Below are positions 10,561 to 22,260 of a stretch of 64,000 nt of DNA, piece by piece. The position numbers and the translations under genes are program-made. The DNA lies in contig JAPYXD010000555.1 of NCBI GenBank assembly GCA_030998225.1, forward strand, positions 2,480,001-2,544,000, read 5' to 3'. The notes beneath the pieces were generated by a model that made no database searches, was not told the origin of the DNA, and saw nothing but the letters and a program-made list of their open reading frames with translations. Each line of letters opens with the position of its first letter. The stretch's first letter is position 1. This DNA is from Diplolepis rosae (Eukaryota > Arthropoda > Insecta > Hymenoptera > Diplolepididae).

Positions 10561-11489
10561 GGACTATCACGCCATTTCATAGGAGAAATGAATGGGCTTG
10601 TTTATTCACACAAATTATTAGCCATGCCATCAATTAAGTTTTCTTACTGATCAAGGAAGCAGTTTTCAATTAAAACTAAAAGATTTTATTCTCCATCATA
10701 ATGAATGATATTTGGGGTATCAAAAGTTCTCATAAGATATGATTAATTATGCTCCACCAGGATAATCAGCAAAGTTGTTATAACCAATTATTATAAAAGC
10801 CAGAGAAAAAGAACTTTATAATTATATGGTAATTATCCAGAGCGTTTCCGTTAAGCAGTTGAGAATTCTTCAGTTAGGAAAGACTTTTTTTCAATAAAGT
10901 TATGGAAATTTATAAATTGCTAAAATATATACGTATAATCAGTAAATACGCTTATTAAATGCCATTCTGGTCTAGAACATACGTGAATACATATTTGTCG
11001 TTTGCACTGGTTGTGAGACTATTTATTAGAGATGAATGTTTCGAGTAATATTGTATTATAGAGACTAATTCCTGGCTTGCGTTCCTTGGATTCGCATAAT
11101 GTAGAGTGTAGAGGTAATTTCTAACGAGGTCGCGGATTAGAGTTAGACCAAAATCAGATTAGTTCTTCGCTGGATATATAGGAAAGAGAATCACGTCCGA
11201 GTACCCTCTCTTCTAAATCACCTAAGTTAAATTTGTGTAATCTTTATAGATAGCAATAAAATAACAATCATGCACAAATAATGTAAGGCCGTTGAGGGAG
11301 AAGTGCTAAAATTAATCCAGAGTAAACAAAGCATAGTCATATGATTTTTAAATTTAAACTCCTTTATTAAATCAAATAATAGTAAGTGTTTCCATTTCAC
11401 TTGAAGACACATTAGTTTCTTTTAACTAGAATACATCGTATATAAGTGTCAAGATACGAAAAAAAGTCTCACTTTATTTTACTTTAGCT
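10561..11489. other. AT-rich unique sequence
   Basis: No gene, repeat end or splice-flanked frame was recognised. Confidence 0.35.
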
Positions 11490-11718
11490 ATGCACTGCTT
11501 TTTTTAACCACTTGTTTTTAACCATTCATGTAAAAGCTTCTAATTTATAAAATATCTAATAATGAATTTTTTACTATGAATAAAATGGAAGGTAACAAGA
11601 TTCTGCATTTAATGACCCTAAAACGAAGTGTTTTAGTCAATTATTAACTAAGATATTGCCAAAAAGTCAAGATTTCGAAGTTTTCTTGAATTTAAAAAAA
11701 ACTTTGAACAATAGTATA

Positions 11719-12308
11719 TTATGTGCTTAGGCGCATAATGAGGGTTATTACGCGACGAGCGACAATGCTCGCAGGAGATCGAAGCCAAGGTATAGTCGAG
11801 GCGTAGATGAGGCGTAGCTGAGGCAAAGCCAAGACAAAGCCGAGATGAAGCCGAGGCGCGATTAGTCCTGCGAGCATTTTAAGCGAGTCTCGTAATTACC
11901 CAAATTGTGTGCATTGGCACATATTCTAGTTAATGTGACTTCTGCGCATATACGATTTTTTATGCATACACTCGAATCCAATCTGAAAAGCTCGAAATTG
12001 CCGTGATTATCGCCCATCTCACTTGACATTTCGCGAATACTTCCCGCCATTTTGATTTTCTCAATCTTGTGTAGTAGTAAAGTATTGTAATAGACGCATG
12101 CGCAGTTCAAATGTACAAGGCTTTGTCAGTACGGTGCCAACGCTGTACGAAGAAGAAGAAGAATATGAAGAAGATTACGCTCCGCTGTATCGTAATAAGC
12201 GCATGCTCAGTTAAATTTTTACATTACATTCCTCTGTATCGTAATACAAAACATTACGCTACTCTCAACTGTAGCGTAAAAGCGCGTTAATGCACCTGAG
12301 GCACATAA
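11719..12308. mobile_element. MITE with GC-rich internal hairpin, copy B
   Basis: Reverse complement of the copy at 408-958, inserted in a foldback element. Ends TTATGTGCTTAGGCGCATAA and, as complement, TTATGTGCCTCAGG. The GCGACAATGCTCGCAGGA arm is present, but the second arm is degraded to CCTGCGAGCATTTTAAGC, so the hairpin is less perfect than in copy A. Confidence 0.65.
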
Positions 12309-12609
12309 AGAGAATTTACTAACTTTTCTCAGCTTATTATAAAGGTAAATTTAGATTGACTATTAGTAATGTATCAAAAATATTTTGATAGATTTTTTCT
12401 TAATACTATTTAAGTTAAAATTTAGAAAAACAAAATTGTGAGAATACATAGGATTCTCATATTTGAAAAATGAATTTTGCAAATTATTAAAATTGATAAT
12501 ATGAAAAAAAATACAATAAAATTATTTTTTAAATTTCATTCATAAATAATTTCACAAATTTGAAGATTTACAACTTTTTCGTTCTGAGCTCAGATTCTGG
12601 CTGCATTTA

Positions 12610-13095
12610 TTGCGTTGTCACAGAAGTAATTGTCGATTTCACATATAGATGTATTTGAACATCTTTTTGATGTCAATGTCATGATTTTTTCCTTCTGGCC
12701 TTTGTTAGCTGTCACTCTTAGCTTGATTTACAAATAAATTGCGCGTAATTTCGTTTACAGTTGTTAGTTTGGCATCAACTTTAAGATGGAGTGTAAAAAT
12801 GAGCATTTTCTTCATATTTTGCTTGTTTATTTCCGTAAAGGAAAGAATGCAGCACAGGCTGCTAAAAAGTTACGTGACGTGTATGGCGAGGAAGCCTTAA
12901 AAGACAAACAGTGTCGAGATTGGTTTGATAAATTCCGTTATGGGGATTTTTCAGTCAAAGATGAGCAACGTTCAGGTCGGCCAAATGAAGTTTGATGATG
13001 ACAAAATCAAAGCCATAATCGAATCGGATCGTCATGTAACTGTGCAAGAAATTGAAGAAATGATAAAAATACCAAAATCAACAATCGAATTATTA
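12610..13095 (+). mobile_element. mariner 5' fragment, 3' half lost
   Basis: The left terminus TTGCGTTGTCACAGAAGTAA, directly after TA (12608-12609), has the layout of a mariner terminal inverted repeat. About 175 bp of leader precede the transposase start at 12786. The element stops near 13095, where host foldback sequence (ATTACAATTTACTTATTGC) resumes, so the catalytic half and the 3' end are missing. Confidence 0.7.
12786..13092 (+). pseudogene. mariner transposase N-terminal fragment, frameshifted
   Basis: Mariner transposases bind their terminal repeats through two N-terminal helix-turn-helix units and cut with a DDD catalytic domain. Here the first unit is intact in frame 12786-12995: residues LVYFRKGKNAAQAAKKLRDV are followed by CRDWFDKFRYGD and RSGRPNEV. 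A one-base T insertion near 12990-12995 then ends the frame. The second unit continues in the next frame (DDDKIKAIIESDRHVTVQEI, then IKIPKSTIE) until the element is truncated. No catalytic domain remains, so no activity is possible. The family call rests on the CRxWFxKFxxGDxxxxDxxRSGRP signature. A normal mariner protein is about 345 residues; about 100 are left. Confidence 0.85.
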
Positions 13096-13168
13096 CAATT
13101 TACTTATTGCATTACTGACATTCTACGTAAATCTCATTTTGTAATGAGTCAAGAAAAGTTAAAAAATC

Positions 13169-13367
13169 TGCCCGCTTTGCGCTCCGTTTTGTTTGGATCT
13201 TGGGCTTCGCACTTGGTCTTATATTGTTCACATACATATAAGTTTATTTCTTGTAATTTGATATTGAAGCTCAAGTCAATTTTATTAATATTGTAGATGT
13301 GAATCACATTTTCTTAAAGTTACTAAATTTGTTTTTGATTTCAAATTAAAAAGGAAATTCAATTTGC
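13169..13367. repeat. CCCGCTTCGCGC repeat, fragment 1
   Basis: Begins CTGCCCGCTTTGCGCTCC and continues AAGTTTATTTCTTGTAATTT; a better preserved copy lies at about 52500-52737. It is joined at 13368 to a TTAA foldback fragment. Confidence 0.6.
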
Positions 13368-13371
13368 TTAA

Positions 13372-13548
13372 GGTAGTTTTCATCCACGAAAATTAGACCT
13401 CAGGTAAAAATAGATAATTTTGCTTTCAATAATAGCAGTATTATTATTAAAGGGCTATTTTCGGAGAGAAAAGATTAATTTCCATGACAAAAGTTTGAAA
13501 TACAGAAAAATAATTTTATTAATAAATTTTATTTTAACCCAACTTTTT
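13372..13548 (+). mobile_element. TTAA foldback family, left-arm fragment
   Basis: Starts directly after TTAA (13368-13371) with GGTAGTTTTCATCCACGAAA and runs through GATAATTTTGCTTTCAA to ATTTTAACCCAACTTTTTA. There the CATTCTCATCAT element begins. The right arm is absent. Confidence 0.75.
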
Positions 13549-13787
13549 ACATTCTCATCATGGATGAGAAGGTATTGGTTTTATGTGAAAAATGACTTTT
13601 GAAATTTTCATCAAATCTTTACGTTTTGAGACCCCCTGAGTCAGAAAAAAGGGTTTTTACGAAAGTGTCTGTCCGTCTGTCTGTCTGTCTGTCTGTAGGT
13701 CGTGTGCGGCATAACTCTCGACAGAATTATCAGATTGAATTGAGCTTTGGTACACTTTATCGGAGCCGAACACAACACACATACACA

Positions 13788-13981
13788 CACGAACCCGAGA
13801 AGTTAAGGGTGAGTCGAAAACCGATAAATTTGAATATGGGAAGAAAAAATTAAATTTTTCTACCATACTGACTGTCGACTCCGTGATCGTAAAGAGAAAA
13901 AAAAAATTTTATTTTTTCTTCCCATATTCAAATTTATCGGTTTTCGACTCACCCTTAACTTCTCGGGTTCGTGTGTGTGTG
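13788..13981. repeat. hairpin with about 70-bp arms
   Basis: The left arm runs from CACGAACCCGAGAAGTTAAG to GGGAAGAAAAAATTAAA (13788-13858). The right arm, 13895-13981, is its complement with few changes. The 35-bp loop contains ATACTGACTGTCGACTCC. A (GT)13 run at 13971-13996 abuts the right arm. Confidence 0.85.
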
Positions 13982-13996
13982 TGTGTGTGTGTGTGT
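13971..13996. repeat. (GT)13 microsatellite
   Basis: Uninterrupted GT dinucleotides directly outside the palindrome. The matching outside left flank is CACATACACACA, so the repeat is part of the hairpin arms. Confidence 0.95.
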
Positions 13997-14177
13997 TGTG
14001 CTGTGCGTTCTTCATCGAGGGCTCACGATTGGATTTTTGACCTGTGTTTTTTATGGAATTAATTGTGGTTGTATGCCTTTGAGGTGGCGCGTTCAGCAAT
14101 TCACATCTTCCACGAATCGGACACGAGAGGACTTCTGTGTGAGGACGATGCTGGAGGGTCTATTCGCATGTTCTAAT

Positions 14178-14405
14178 TTTATTAATAAATTTATTATAAG
14201 AATAAAACAAAAAAAAGAAAATAAATATTAAGTTGCATGAGTTTTGCTTGTTTAGTTTATAATTATTATTTTTAATGCAAATTAAAATTGTTGGCACTGA
14301 AGAGGGCCCCCATTTGTGGCCGAAACGTTTGCCTTTCTGATGTTTATGTCTTTTACGACATAAACAATTTGTAACTAAACTGACCCCATGCCAAATTAAA
14401 TATCA
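14178..14405 (+). mobile_element. Penelope-like element end fragment
   Basis: Inserted in the CATTCTCATCAT element. The diagnostic stretch is CACTGAAGAGGGCCCCCATT followed by GTGGCCGAAACGTTTGCC (14295-14333), shared with 58143-58440 and in outline with 48771-48805. A strong hairpin, GTTTATGTCTTTTACGACAT plus AAAC, follows at about 14342-14366. Assignment to Penelope-like elements rests on my knowledge that such ends carry a CTGANGA...GAAAC hammerhead. No reverse transcriptase is present. Confidence 0.45.
14297..14326 (+). ncRNA. hammerhead-like ribozyme core 1
   Basis: CTGAAGA (14297-14303), a stem GGCC...GGCC, then GAAAC (14322-14326). The order matches the hammerhead core CUGANGA - stem II - GAAA. 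One extra G lies before the stem. I could not assign the cleavage triplet or stem I, so catalytic activity is not claimed. Confidence 0.4.
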
Positions 14406-14779
14406 CAGATATAAAAAATATACGTTTCATCAGAAACTATGTCAGACAAAATTTGTAGATCTTATTGAAACGAACAATTTTCCAAACTTACGGTTTTTAT
14501 CGTATTTCACATATTATTATTAAAAAATTGAATATTGGATTTTCAATAGTATTTTTTTAAATTAAAAAGAAAAATATACATCTTATGAAAAAATTTTTTG
14601 ATTCAAACTTTTAGATCTTTAAGGAGTAAAAAATTTTGTATCATAACTTTGTTTTAATATTTTGTATAATATAGCTGCAAAATGGAATTTAGATATTGAC
14701 TTTTTGATAAAAACATCGAAAGGCATTTTTCACATAAAACTAATACCTTCTCATGTATGATGAAAATGCAAAAAGGTAC

Positions 14780-15210
14780 AAAACATCATTAAAAAATACA
14801 ATAAAATTATTTTCAAAATTTCTTTCATGAATAATTTCACAAATTTGAAGTTTTACAACTTTTTTGTTCTGAGCTCAGATTTTGGCTACATTAAAAAAAA
14901 TGATTACAATTTACTTGTTACATTACTGACATTCTACTTAAATCTCATTTTGAAATTAGTCAAGGAATGTTAAAAAATATTCCTTATTTCAAGAGTTATT
15001 CAAAAATTAAAAAGGCTTTGAATTTTTTATTTTTTGGCAATATCCTCATTAATAATGGACTTTAGTCCATTATTTCGTTTCGGTGTCATTAAATGCAGAA
15101 TTATGTTACCTTCCATGTTACTCTTAGTAAAAAATGCATTGTTAGGTATTTTATAAATTAGGTATTTTTATGTGAATGGTTAAAAACAAGTGTCTAGCGA
15201 CTTTTGCTCT
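14780..15210. mobile_element. GCAAAAGTCGC foldback family, right part
   Basis: Collinear with 62990-63402, ending AACAAGTGTCTAGCGACTTT followed by TGC. It completes the inverted pair with the element beginning near 11490, or represents a second copy. Confidence 0.65.
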
Positions 15211-15512
15211 GCAGCGTGATTTAAAAGAAAAATTGAGATGAGAATTTTGCAGTATATAAACCACAATTTACCGGAATCGTTGAAAAATGTTAGTTGTGAT
15301 TTTTTGAGAATTCTGATGCCTATATATGTATCTAATATATATGTCTAAAAGTTTGATGGACTACTTCAGAGCCGATTTATCTCATGCCTAAAACTTTTCT
15401 AGGACATTTTTGCAATCTTAAAAGGATTTAATTAAAGGCTTTTTTTACGCGAGTAGTTTGCAACCAGTGGAGGTTAGGCCTTTATTCATTAATGCTCATA
15501 AAGTATTTGGTG

Positions 15513-16148
15513 CTCTTTAAACCTGAATCAGTGAAATAGTCACTGATTCAATCAGTGAAAATATATCAACTGATGAATCAGTGCCCTGCTTTGATTTCAC
15601 TGATGAATCAGTGAACGCGCCACGTGAACATAACTTTTGAATTCGCGAATTCAAAAAAGAGGTTAGATTTTCGACGCCCGCTATAACATAATCGTAATTG
15701 TGCTTTCGTGATTGCAGGTGCTCTTTGAAATCACATATAATTATCAAGACAATCAAAAGTATTCAACGAATACTTGCCGGATATAGTGTATGTACAGTAA
15801 TTATTTCTCACGATCAAATTGGTAAGTCATTATAACCTTACATTTTTTCATCGATTCGATCGATTTTTTCTTTTTTTTTTTAACGATTTAAATGTTAAAA
15901 TCACAAAGTAAATGGAACTTAATTGATATTTTTTGGTCGAATAATAATATAATCAGAGTAAATATATGTCGTGAGAAATTTTTTATTATTCCCACCTGAA
16001 GATTTCACTGATTCAATAAGTGAGTTCAATCTATTTCACTGATTCATCAGTCGAATTTCATTGATTCTTAGTGAAAGACTTATAGCTGCTGCCATCAGTG
16101 AATAGTCACTGCGAATCAGTGGCCGTTCACTGATTCAGGTTAAGAGAG
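15513..16148. mobile_element. CTGATTCAG MITE, long copy
   Basis: Ends CTCTTTAAACCTGAATCAGTG and, as complement, CTCTCTTAACCTGAATCAGTG. Flanks are TG on both sides rather than the TA seen at 9063-9282. Dense CTGATTCA/TGAATCAG repeats occupy the first 110 and last 140 bp; the centre is unrelated AT-rich sequence. No frame. Confidence 0.75.
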
Positions 16149-17484
16149 TGAGGAATTATTACAGGAGATGAAAAGATGTAAATTGTATATTCTTAATCCT
16201 TTTGCGGAGAAGAAATTCGAATGATGAAAGCATAAACTGGTATGTTATTTTTGATGGAATAGGTGGGATTTAATTCATTTATCATGTGAGCATAACCAAA
16301 ATTTCAATCAGAGTTGAATTACGATGACTTGAATGTTCAGGGGTGCGAAAAAGTGGGGTGTGGTTTGAAAAGTTCACGCGCGTCTGGCACGGTTTAAACA
16401 TATATGTAAATGTATAATAAAGCAGCAGGGTTAAACCCGTGAAATATTGTTCCGCAGTTAGGATTTCTCCTCTCTGCGATTGCGGTGACCTCAACAGGGA
16501 ATAATTTTACATACCAGTTTCAATCTCGTATCGTATATTAAATAACACAAATTTATGCTAAAATTCTTATCAATTTAACTTTAACATTTTTCCATAAATA
16601 TATTAGTTATATTGCACAGTACTTTTCAATTTTTTTGTTATTTTATATTAATAATAACAATAAGATACTAAACTTTGTTTAGATTTATATCCTGATATAT
16701 AGTTTTAGTGAAGTTGCTTTCCAATCGGAAAGGCACTTTAAAGCAAAGACGGGAATCTTCGCAGAACTTATTTGGAAAGGAGAAATTATCACTCGACTAG
16801 CGACTGGCGTGTGTACATAGCCTTGACTTATTAAATTATTTATTTGCCTAAAGTGTAAGCATGAACTCCGTTGATTCGCTGACGGAAATTCTCAAACGCA
16901 AACGACGAAATGTGCCTTTAGCGCAAAAGCATTATGTTGACACGGATTCGTGAGGCAGAGAAGCTATTCGAAATTCTAGAGTCTTGGTTGTTTACATTCC
17001 CTCACACATTCTACCATCGCTTCATCCATACTGTCCGTAATTTTCCGGTAATTCTACTTCCGGATTTTCTCTCACGATATTCTCGACTATGAATACACTC
17101 AGCTTTACACTTGCACATTCAATACGTGAATCAGATAAAATTTATTGGTCTTCTCTCCCGCACTTGCCTATTTTTGAAAGAGAAATACTTTCGTACCTTT
17201 TGCCATGCTGTGCCTGCGTTAATGGTGATAAAACCAACCTCGGATTCTCTGAGTTGAGCCTCTGCGATAATATCAGAATGCGTTTGTACGTTCATTTTAT
17301 CGCCAAATTTAACACACAACATAGTCATTTCAAAAATCCTTATGCTTTATAATAACTTGAAATAAATCAACCTTATTCCAGGTGTGGAAAATTGAGTGAG
17401 AAATTAGGTGACTGAGTTTGAAATTTTTGCAATTGGCACAGTCGAAAGCATCTTTTTTCCACAGAAAGATTTTTAATTCTTTAA
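16149..17484. other. unique sequence, no gene seen
   Basis: GC-richer stretches at 16430-16500 and 16730-17050 are not repeated in the window. The open frames here have no recognisable domain and no convincing splice sites. Confidence 0.35.
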
Positions 17485-18047
17485 GGGGGAAGCCTCATCT
17501 GGAATAAACATTTTTTTTATTGCTTCAAAAATTCATTTACTGTCCCAAGAATTTATCCCAAAATTTTTAAATCCAAGAGAAAATTCTAAAGGTCCCTGAG
17601 AAGTTACCGAAGTGATTCACTCTAAACTCTACTTTTCAAGACCGAAAACTTTAAACGCGCTTTTCTCAAAATGTTAATTTTTTCGCACCGGGGAATGTAG
17701 CTCAGAAACTAATGAACCGATCGACATGAAATATTGTACAGATATTAACTTACTGGCCATCGAATGAATCTAAATATACATTAAAATTTGTATAATAAAT
17801 ATTTTTTTATCGATTTATTTTTGATAAAAAAAGATAATTTTTTTTTACATTTCCCCAAATTTCTAATTATTATTATTTTTATTGATATATTTGGGCTAAT
17901 TCAAAGCGGAAGGACTAACTTTAATCAAAAAAATTTGATTCATCTATTTTAGTCAATATTATCGTGTACTTTATTTCGATTTGATAAATGTTCTCATTTT
18001 CTGGAAAAAATTCTCAAAAAAACAGTCGTTTACATGAGGTTCCCCAC
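17485..18047. mobile_element. TTAA-flanked MITE, GGGGAAGCCTCAT ends
   Basis: The left end reads GGGGGAAGCCTCATCTGG after TTAA (17481-17484). The complement of the right end reads GTGGGGAACCTCATGTAAAC after TTAA (18048-18051). The interior contains GTAGCTCAGAAACTAATGAA followed by CCGATCGACATGAAAT, a phrase with a diverged echo near 52300. The TTAA target suggests piggyBac-type mobilisation. No transposase. Confidence 0.75.
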
Positions 18048-18051
18048 TTAA

Positions 18052-19276
18052 ATTTAAATTTATTATTTACCTGATGAAAAGAACTTTATGCAAACTTATA
18101 AATTTTGAAAATGATGTATAAAAAATTATAAAAACGAAGGTTTGAAATTTTTTTTCAGTGTATGCTTATTCATTTGATGTGTTTCAACTCCAAATCTTGT
18201 TTATAAGAAGCATCTAAGAACTTCACTAAAAACCACGTCCTGTCTGACTAAAAAAGATCTTTTTCACTGATCATGGTGATTTTAATTTCATCTGTTTTAA
18301 ACTTTTTAAAGTTTTATGCGAAATTATCAGGCATTTTCACTAATTAACAGCTAACTTCATTTCTTCGAACATTAAGGGAATTGCTTTTCTTTGAAATGTA
18401 TGAAAAGGGATCTTATTTTGGAATTTCTGCAATAAAAAAGCATTTGTTGAAAAAGTTTTATCAGAAAAGAGAATTAAACTAAATAATAAAATTATTGAAA
18501 TAAAAAATTTGTCAAAATTAGTCAAATTTATTGTTTACTTTAATCTCTTGTATAATAAAACATATTTTCACCATTAAAATTTTTCAAAAAATGCTTCTTC
18601 TTTAATTCACTAAATTATAGAATGTCTATTGAATCTCAATAAGAAATTATACAATCAATCCTTATAATTTTTACAAAAATTCTATTTGATTTCTGTACAA
18701 ATTTTCAAAAGTAACATTAAATTTTAGATTGCAGAGTTTTGAAAATGTAGTTTTCGGGTTATGGTTGTCAAAATTGATGTGATTAATTCTGTAACTAGAA
18801 TCGATTTCCAATTGCTTTTGTTATAGGGCATTACAGGAAATGTATTATTTGTTCGAAGTGCGCATGTGCAAAAGTGGGGAATATTACTCTTCCGAATCGA
18901 CCTGAAATTCGTCATTTTCGGCACGCTCTACACGCACAATAAGTGGCACATTTCCCGCATGTGTTATAACTCGAGCACAACTTCGTGCTCAGTTAAGCCG
19001 AACATACGGGAAATTTGCTCTTATCAAAGTTTGCTCTTATCAAGGTGGTTGGGCTGTACTCTAGAACTTTCACCAACTATACATAAGTAAATAAAATATT
19101 TTAATCGAATTTTTCAATTTAATATCAATCAATCCTGCGCGCAATATTCATACTTGATTATAATCGAGATTCCATATACAGAAGATATTATAAATTATAG
19201 TAAATGTACATGCCTTACATCTATTAACCTTGATCCTCTGTTGTTATACATTAGATCGTGATTTCATCATAATATA
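18052..19276. other. AT-rich unique sequence
   Basis: A small inverted pair, GAGCACAACTTCGTGCTC, and a tandem GCTCTTATCAA(A/G) occur at 18970-19045. No gene seen. Confidence 0.35.
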
Positions 19277-20826
19277 CAGTACCGGTCAGAATTGTGGGAC
19301 CACCTGTTTTTCGATAATTAAAATTAAAAAATTAATTCTAATTTGAATTATGTGAGTGAAAAAATTTGTTCTCTTATCAAATTCAAAGCTATCAAAATTC
19401 ATTATAAGATGAGCCCAACATGAATTCGTTTTGTTAATTTTTGAAGAAGTTATTGCAGAAAAAATCAAAATTGCAATGCTTTCTTAAATTTTAAATAACT
19501 TACGAAATAATCAACATTTTTTAATGTTCTTGGACTAATTTTAAAGCTAAATTTTTAAAAAATCGAACAAATGTCTTGGAATTGATGTGTAATTTTTTTT
19601 TTCTTACATTCTGCTCAAGGTTAAAGTTTAAATAAAAAATTTTGAAAAATTCCAATATTGCTTTTGCTGAGAAAAACATTTTTATAAGATATATAAAACA
19701 TATAATCATAAATTTTGTATCGAATCCCTTTAAAATATATAAACATATAATCTTTATTATGATTTACCTGTAGATGTATTTGTTTTCGAAATTTCCCTAC
19801 TTTTTTGTTACAATTTCAACTCTTTGCATTATGCAAGAAAAAAATTATAGATTTATAATGACAATTTACTGCGATTCTGTAGAATCTTAGCTTTAAATGA
19901 GCCTAAGAACATTAAAAAATGTTGATTATTTCGAAAGTTATTTAAAATTTAAGAAAACATTGAAATTTGGACTTTTTTTGCAATAACTTCCTTGAAATTT
20001 AACGGAACGACTTCATTCCCGACTAATTTTAAGGTAGTTGTTGCGCCAAAAATCAGTCTCTGGAAAAAGAAGTTTCTCTATGATTTCAAGACTGGTAATT
20101 ATATCATCAGCCGTGTCATATGTAAGGAAAGACACTCTATTTTATTAAAAAAAATTTAAAAATTACGAAAAATAATATTTTAATAATGTTTTTTGTAATA
20201 GGATATTTCCTTATTATCGCTCCATATCAAATTTTCAAAAATGGTGCGATTCTGATAAATCATGAATCATTTTTTTTAGGAAAAGGATTCTCTACAACTT
20301 TACCGTTTCTGATTTTTGAAAATGAATCAATTATTATCAAATTCAGCAATTTGTTTATAAAAACTTCGTTTTGGAAAATTGTTTTTTAATGATTTCAACC
20401 ATTAAAGAATTTATTTTCAAAAATCGGAAACTATAAAGTTGTAGAGAATCCTTTTCCTAAAAAAATGATTCATGATTTATCAGAATCGCACCATTTTTGA
20501 AAATTTGGTATGGAGCGATAATAAGGAAATATCCTATTACAAAAAACATTATTAAAATATTATTTTTCATAATTTTTAAATTTTTTTTATTAAAAAGAGT
20601 GTCTTTCCTTACATATGACACGGCTGATGATATAATTACCAGTCTTGAAATCATAGAAAAACTTCTTTTTCCAGAGACTGATTTTTGGCGCAACAACTAC
20701 CTTAAAGATAATTTTGATGGCTTTCATATTATTCAAAGTACAAATTTTATCACTCACAGAATAGAAATTAAGATAATTTAAGCAATCATCGAAAAACAGG
20801 TGGTCCCACAATTCTGACCGGTAGTG
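19277..20826. mobile_element. TA-flanked foldback element, CAGTACCGGTCAG ends
   Basis: Left end CAGTACCGGTCAGAATTGTG and right end, as complement, CACTACCGGTCAGAATTGTG, each after TA. The terminal repeats continue through GGGACCACCTGTTTTTCGAT. The end layout resembles Tc1-like elements. It contains a second internal inverted repeat (about 19459-19530 against 19900-19990) and a complete TTAA foldback at 20033-20701. No transposase frame. Confidence 0.85.
20033..20701. mobile_element. TTAA foldback element, near-perfect 669-bp palindrome
   Basis: Bounded by TTAA on both sides (20029-20032 and 20702-20705). It runs from GGTAGTTGTTGCGCC to its complement GGCGCAACAACTACC. The two arms of about 320 bp match almost base for base, so the whole element can fold into one hairpin. 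The interior blocks (GCGATTCTGATAAATCATGA, AAAAGGATTCTCTACAAC) match the family at 44558, 47836 and 29337. Confidence 0.9.
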
Positions 20827-20828
20827 TA

Positions 20829-22260
20829 GGAGAATTTCAAGTCTAATGTAAATCAGGTTGATGGTGCGCCATGGCTTCGAAGTATCTGAATGTCCCGCGG
20901 AATAGATCTAGGGCAAGGTTGGGCTTAGGAGTTGCAATCAGGTACGCTAATGCCAATCAATTATGTGTCTATACCTAGACTTCCCCTCGTTACCTATTCT
21001 CTGTCCCTTTATTAGTGCGACCATATCGGCTGGTTCGACATATAATAGTTATCGATTTCCACGCACCACATATATTCTAGTAGAGCACCATCCCTGCATT
21101 TGACAGTTAGTAAACGTACATATCTACCAACATGGGAGTCGCTCACCAGCGATAAGATGATCCGGGCCAAATTACGAAATATTCAATTGGATGCATGTGT
21201 AATCAATGTTTACTCATATTGTTACGAATTACATTAGGTTAAACACGAGTTGTTTATTCATCATGATTATTTAACACTCAAATTATTATTATTTGCCTTT
21301 CTTAAACATTCTGCTTGCAAACAATCTATTTGCCGGGTTCTCTAAAACTATATATGAGAATCTAAGGATACATAACACACAAATAGAAATGTCCCCTTCT
21401 AATTTTACACCACAAAACACTTTTAACAAAGAATACGATTTTAATTTCCTAGGTATATGCTTCGCCTGAAATATTAATAGAAAATCAAAAAACAAGTGTT
21501 CCTAATTTCTTATCGTACCCAAAACAAGAATTGAACCCGACGTATAGGTGAATAAAAACCAAAAAAACGTATTTCAGAAGAAAAAATCCCATACATGAAA
21601 AATTGCTTTTGAGTTAGGTTTGTGAATCTTCGATTTTTTAAACATTCTTTATACAATAATGATTGCTATTACAATGAGCATATTAACTCTTTAACCACTG
21701 GAATCGAAATACGAGGTATTTTTTATGAGAATTGTGATTTTAGCATGATTTTGGACTGAAAAACACGAATTTGATTTCCCTTTGACAAAAAAAAATGTGT
21801 ACTGCAAAAGAAGTCTTTGGCGGTCAGAGCGAGAAAAATTTCGAGTTTAAATATAATTAGATTTTAGTGATGACCTTCTGTGGACGGTCTTAGTGGTTAA
21901 AGGGTTCAAAAAAGAGTAATATTATAACTTTATCATTTAAGGCACTGCAGCATTATTTCATCAAGTTTAAAAACTATATTTCAATGAAAATCTTTAAGAG
22001 AATAACAATAGATGCATATGATATACAATATGATGAATGCAATTTTGCATTACATTCGTATCGTAAAAATGTGATAAATCCAAAAAATTATTAACAGTGT
22101 GGGGTAACAAAAGAAGTTAGAGGATCAAGCAAAGCGAGCAAGAGCGTTTATTTTTCCTCCATTTTCTATTACAGTTGGCCAGTTAACGGAAATATTTTTA
22201 TTTTGAAAAGAATATATGTAAATTTAAAAAAAAAATTTCTGTGACGAAAGGAATGTTTCC
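20829..22260. other. unique sequence, no gene seen
   Basis: No domain or exon was recognised. GAGGATCAAGCAAAGCGAGC near 22122 is a minor GC-rich spot. Confidence 0.35.

Larger units (their letters stand above)
11490..13168. mobile_element. GCAAAAGTCGC foldback family, left part, interrupted
   Basis: Collinear with the intact copy at 62555-63402: AAAAGCTTCTAATTTATAAA, GGAAGGTAACAAGATTCTGC, CGTATCAAAAATATTTTGAT-like and TTCTGAGCTCAGATT blocks follow in order. It is interrupted by a MITE (11719-12308) and by a mariner fragment (12610-13095). The segment 12500-13168 is present again at 14780-14975 in the same orientation, so this may be two adjacent copies or a partial duplication. Confidence 0.65.
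13550..14770. mobile_element. CATTCTCATCAT element, copy 1
   Basis: Left end CATTCTCATCATGGATGAGA after TA. The right end, as complement, carries TCATCATACATGAGAAGG and is diverged. Just inside the left end is a GTCTGTCTGTCTGTC run followed by GGTCGTGTGCGGCATAACTC. Copy 2 at 52758-53852 carries the same blocks in inverted order. It contains a 70-bp-arm palindrome (13788-13981) and a Penelope-like insertion (about 14178-14405). No functional frame. Confidence 0.65.

Noticed and set aside
13599..14231. Several 69-86-codon frames on both strands
   Set aside because: They run through GTCT and GT repeats and the hairpin arms of a mobile element.
16282..16494. 70-codon minus frame in a GC-richer patch, considered as a syntrophin exon
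   Set aside because: Sequence does not resemble PDZ, PH or SU domains and lacks a good donor.
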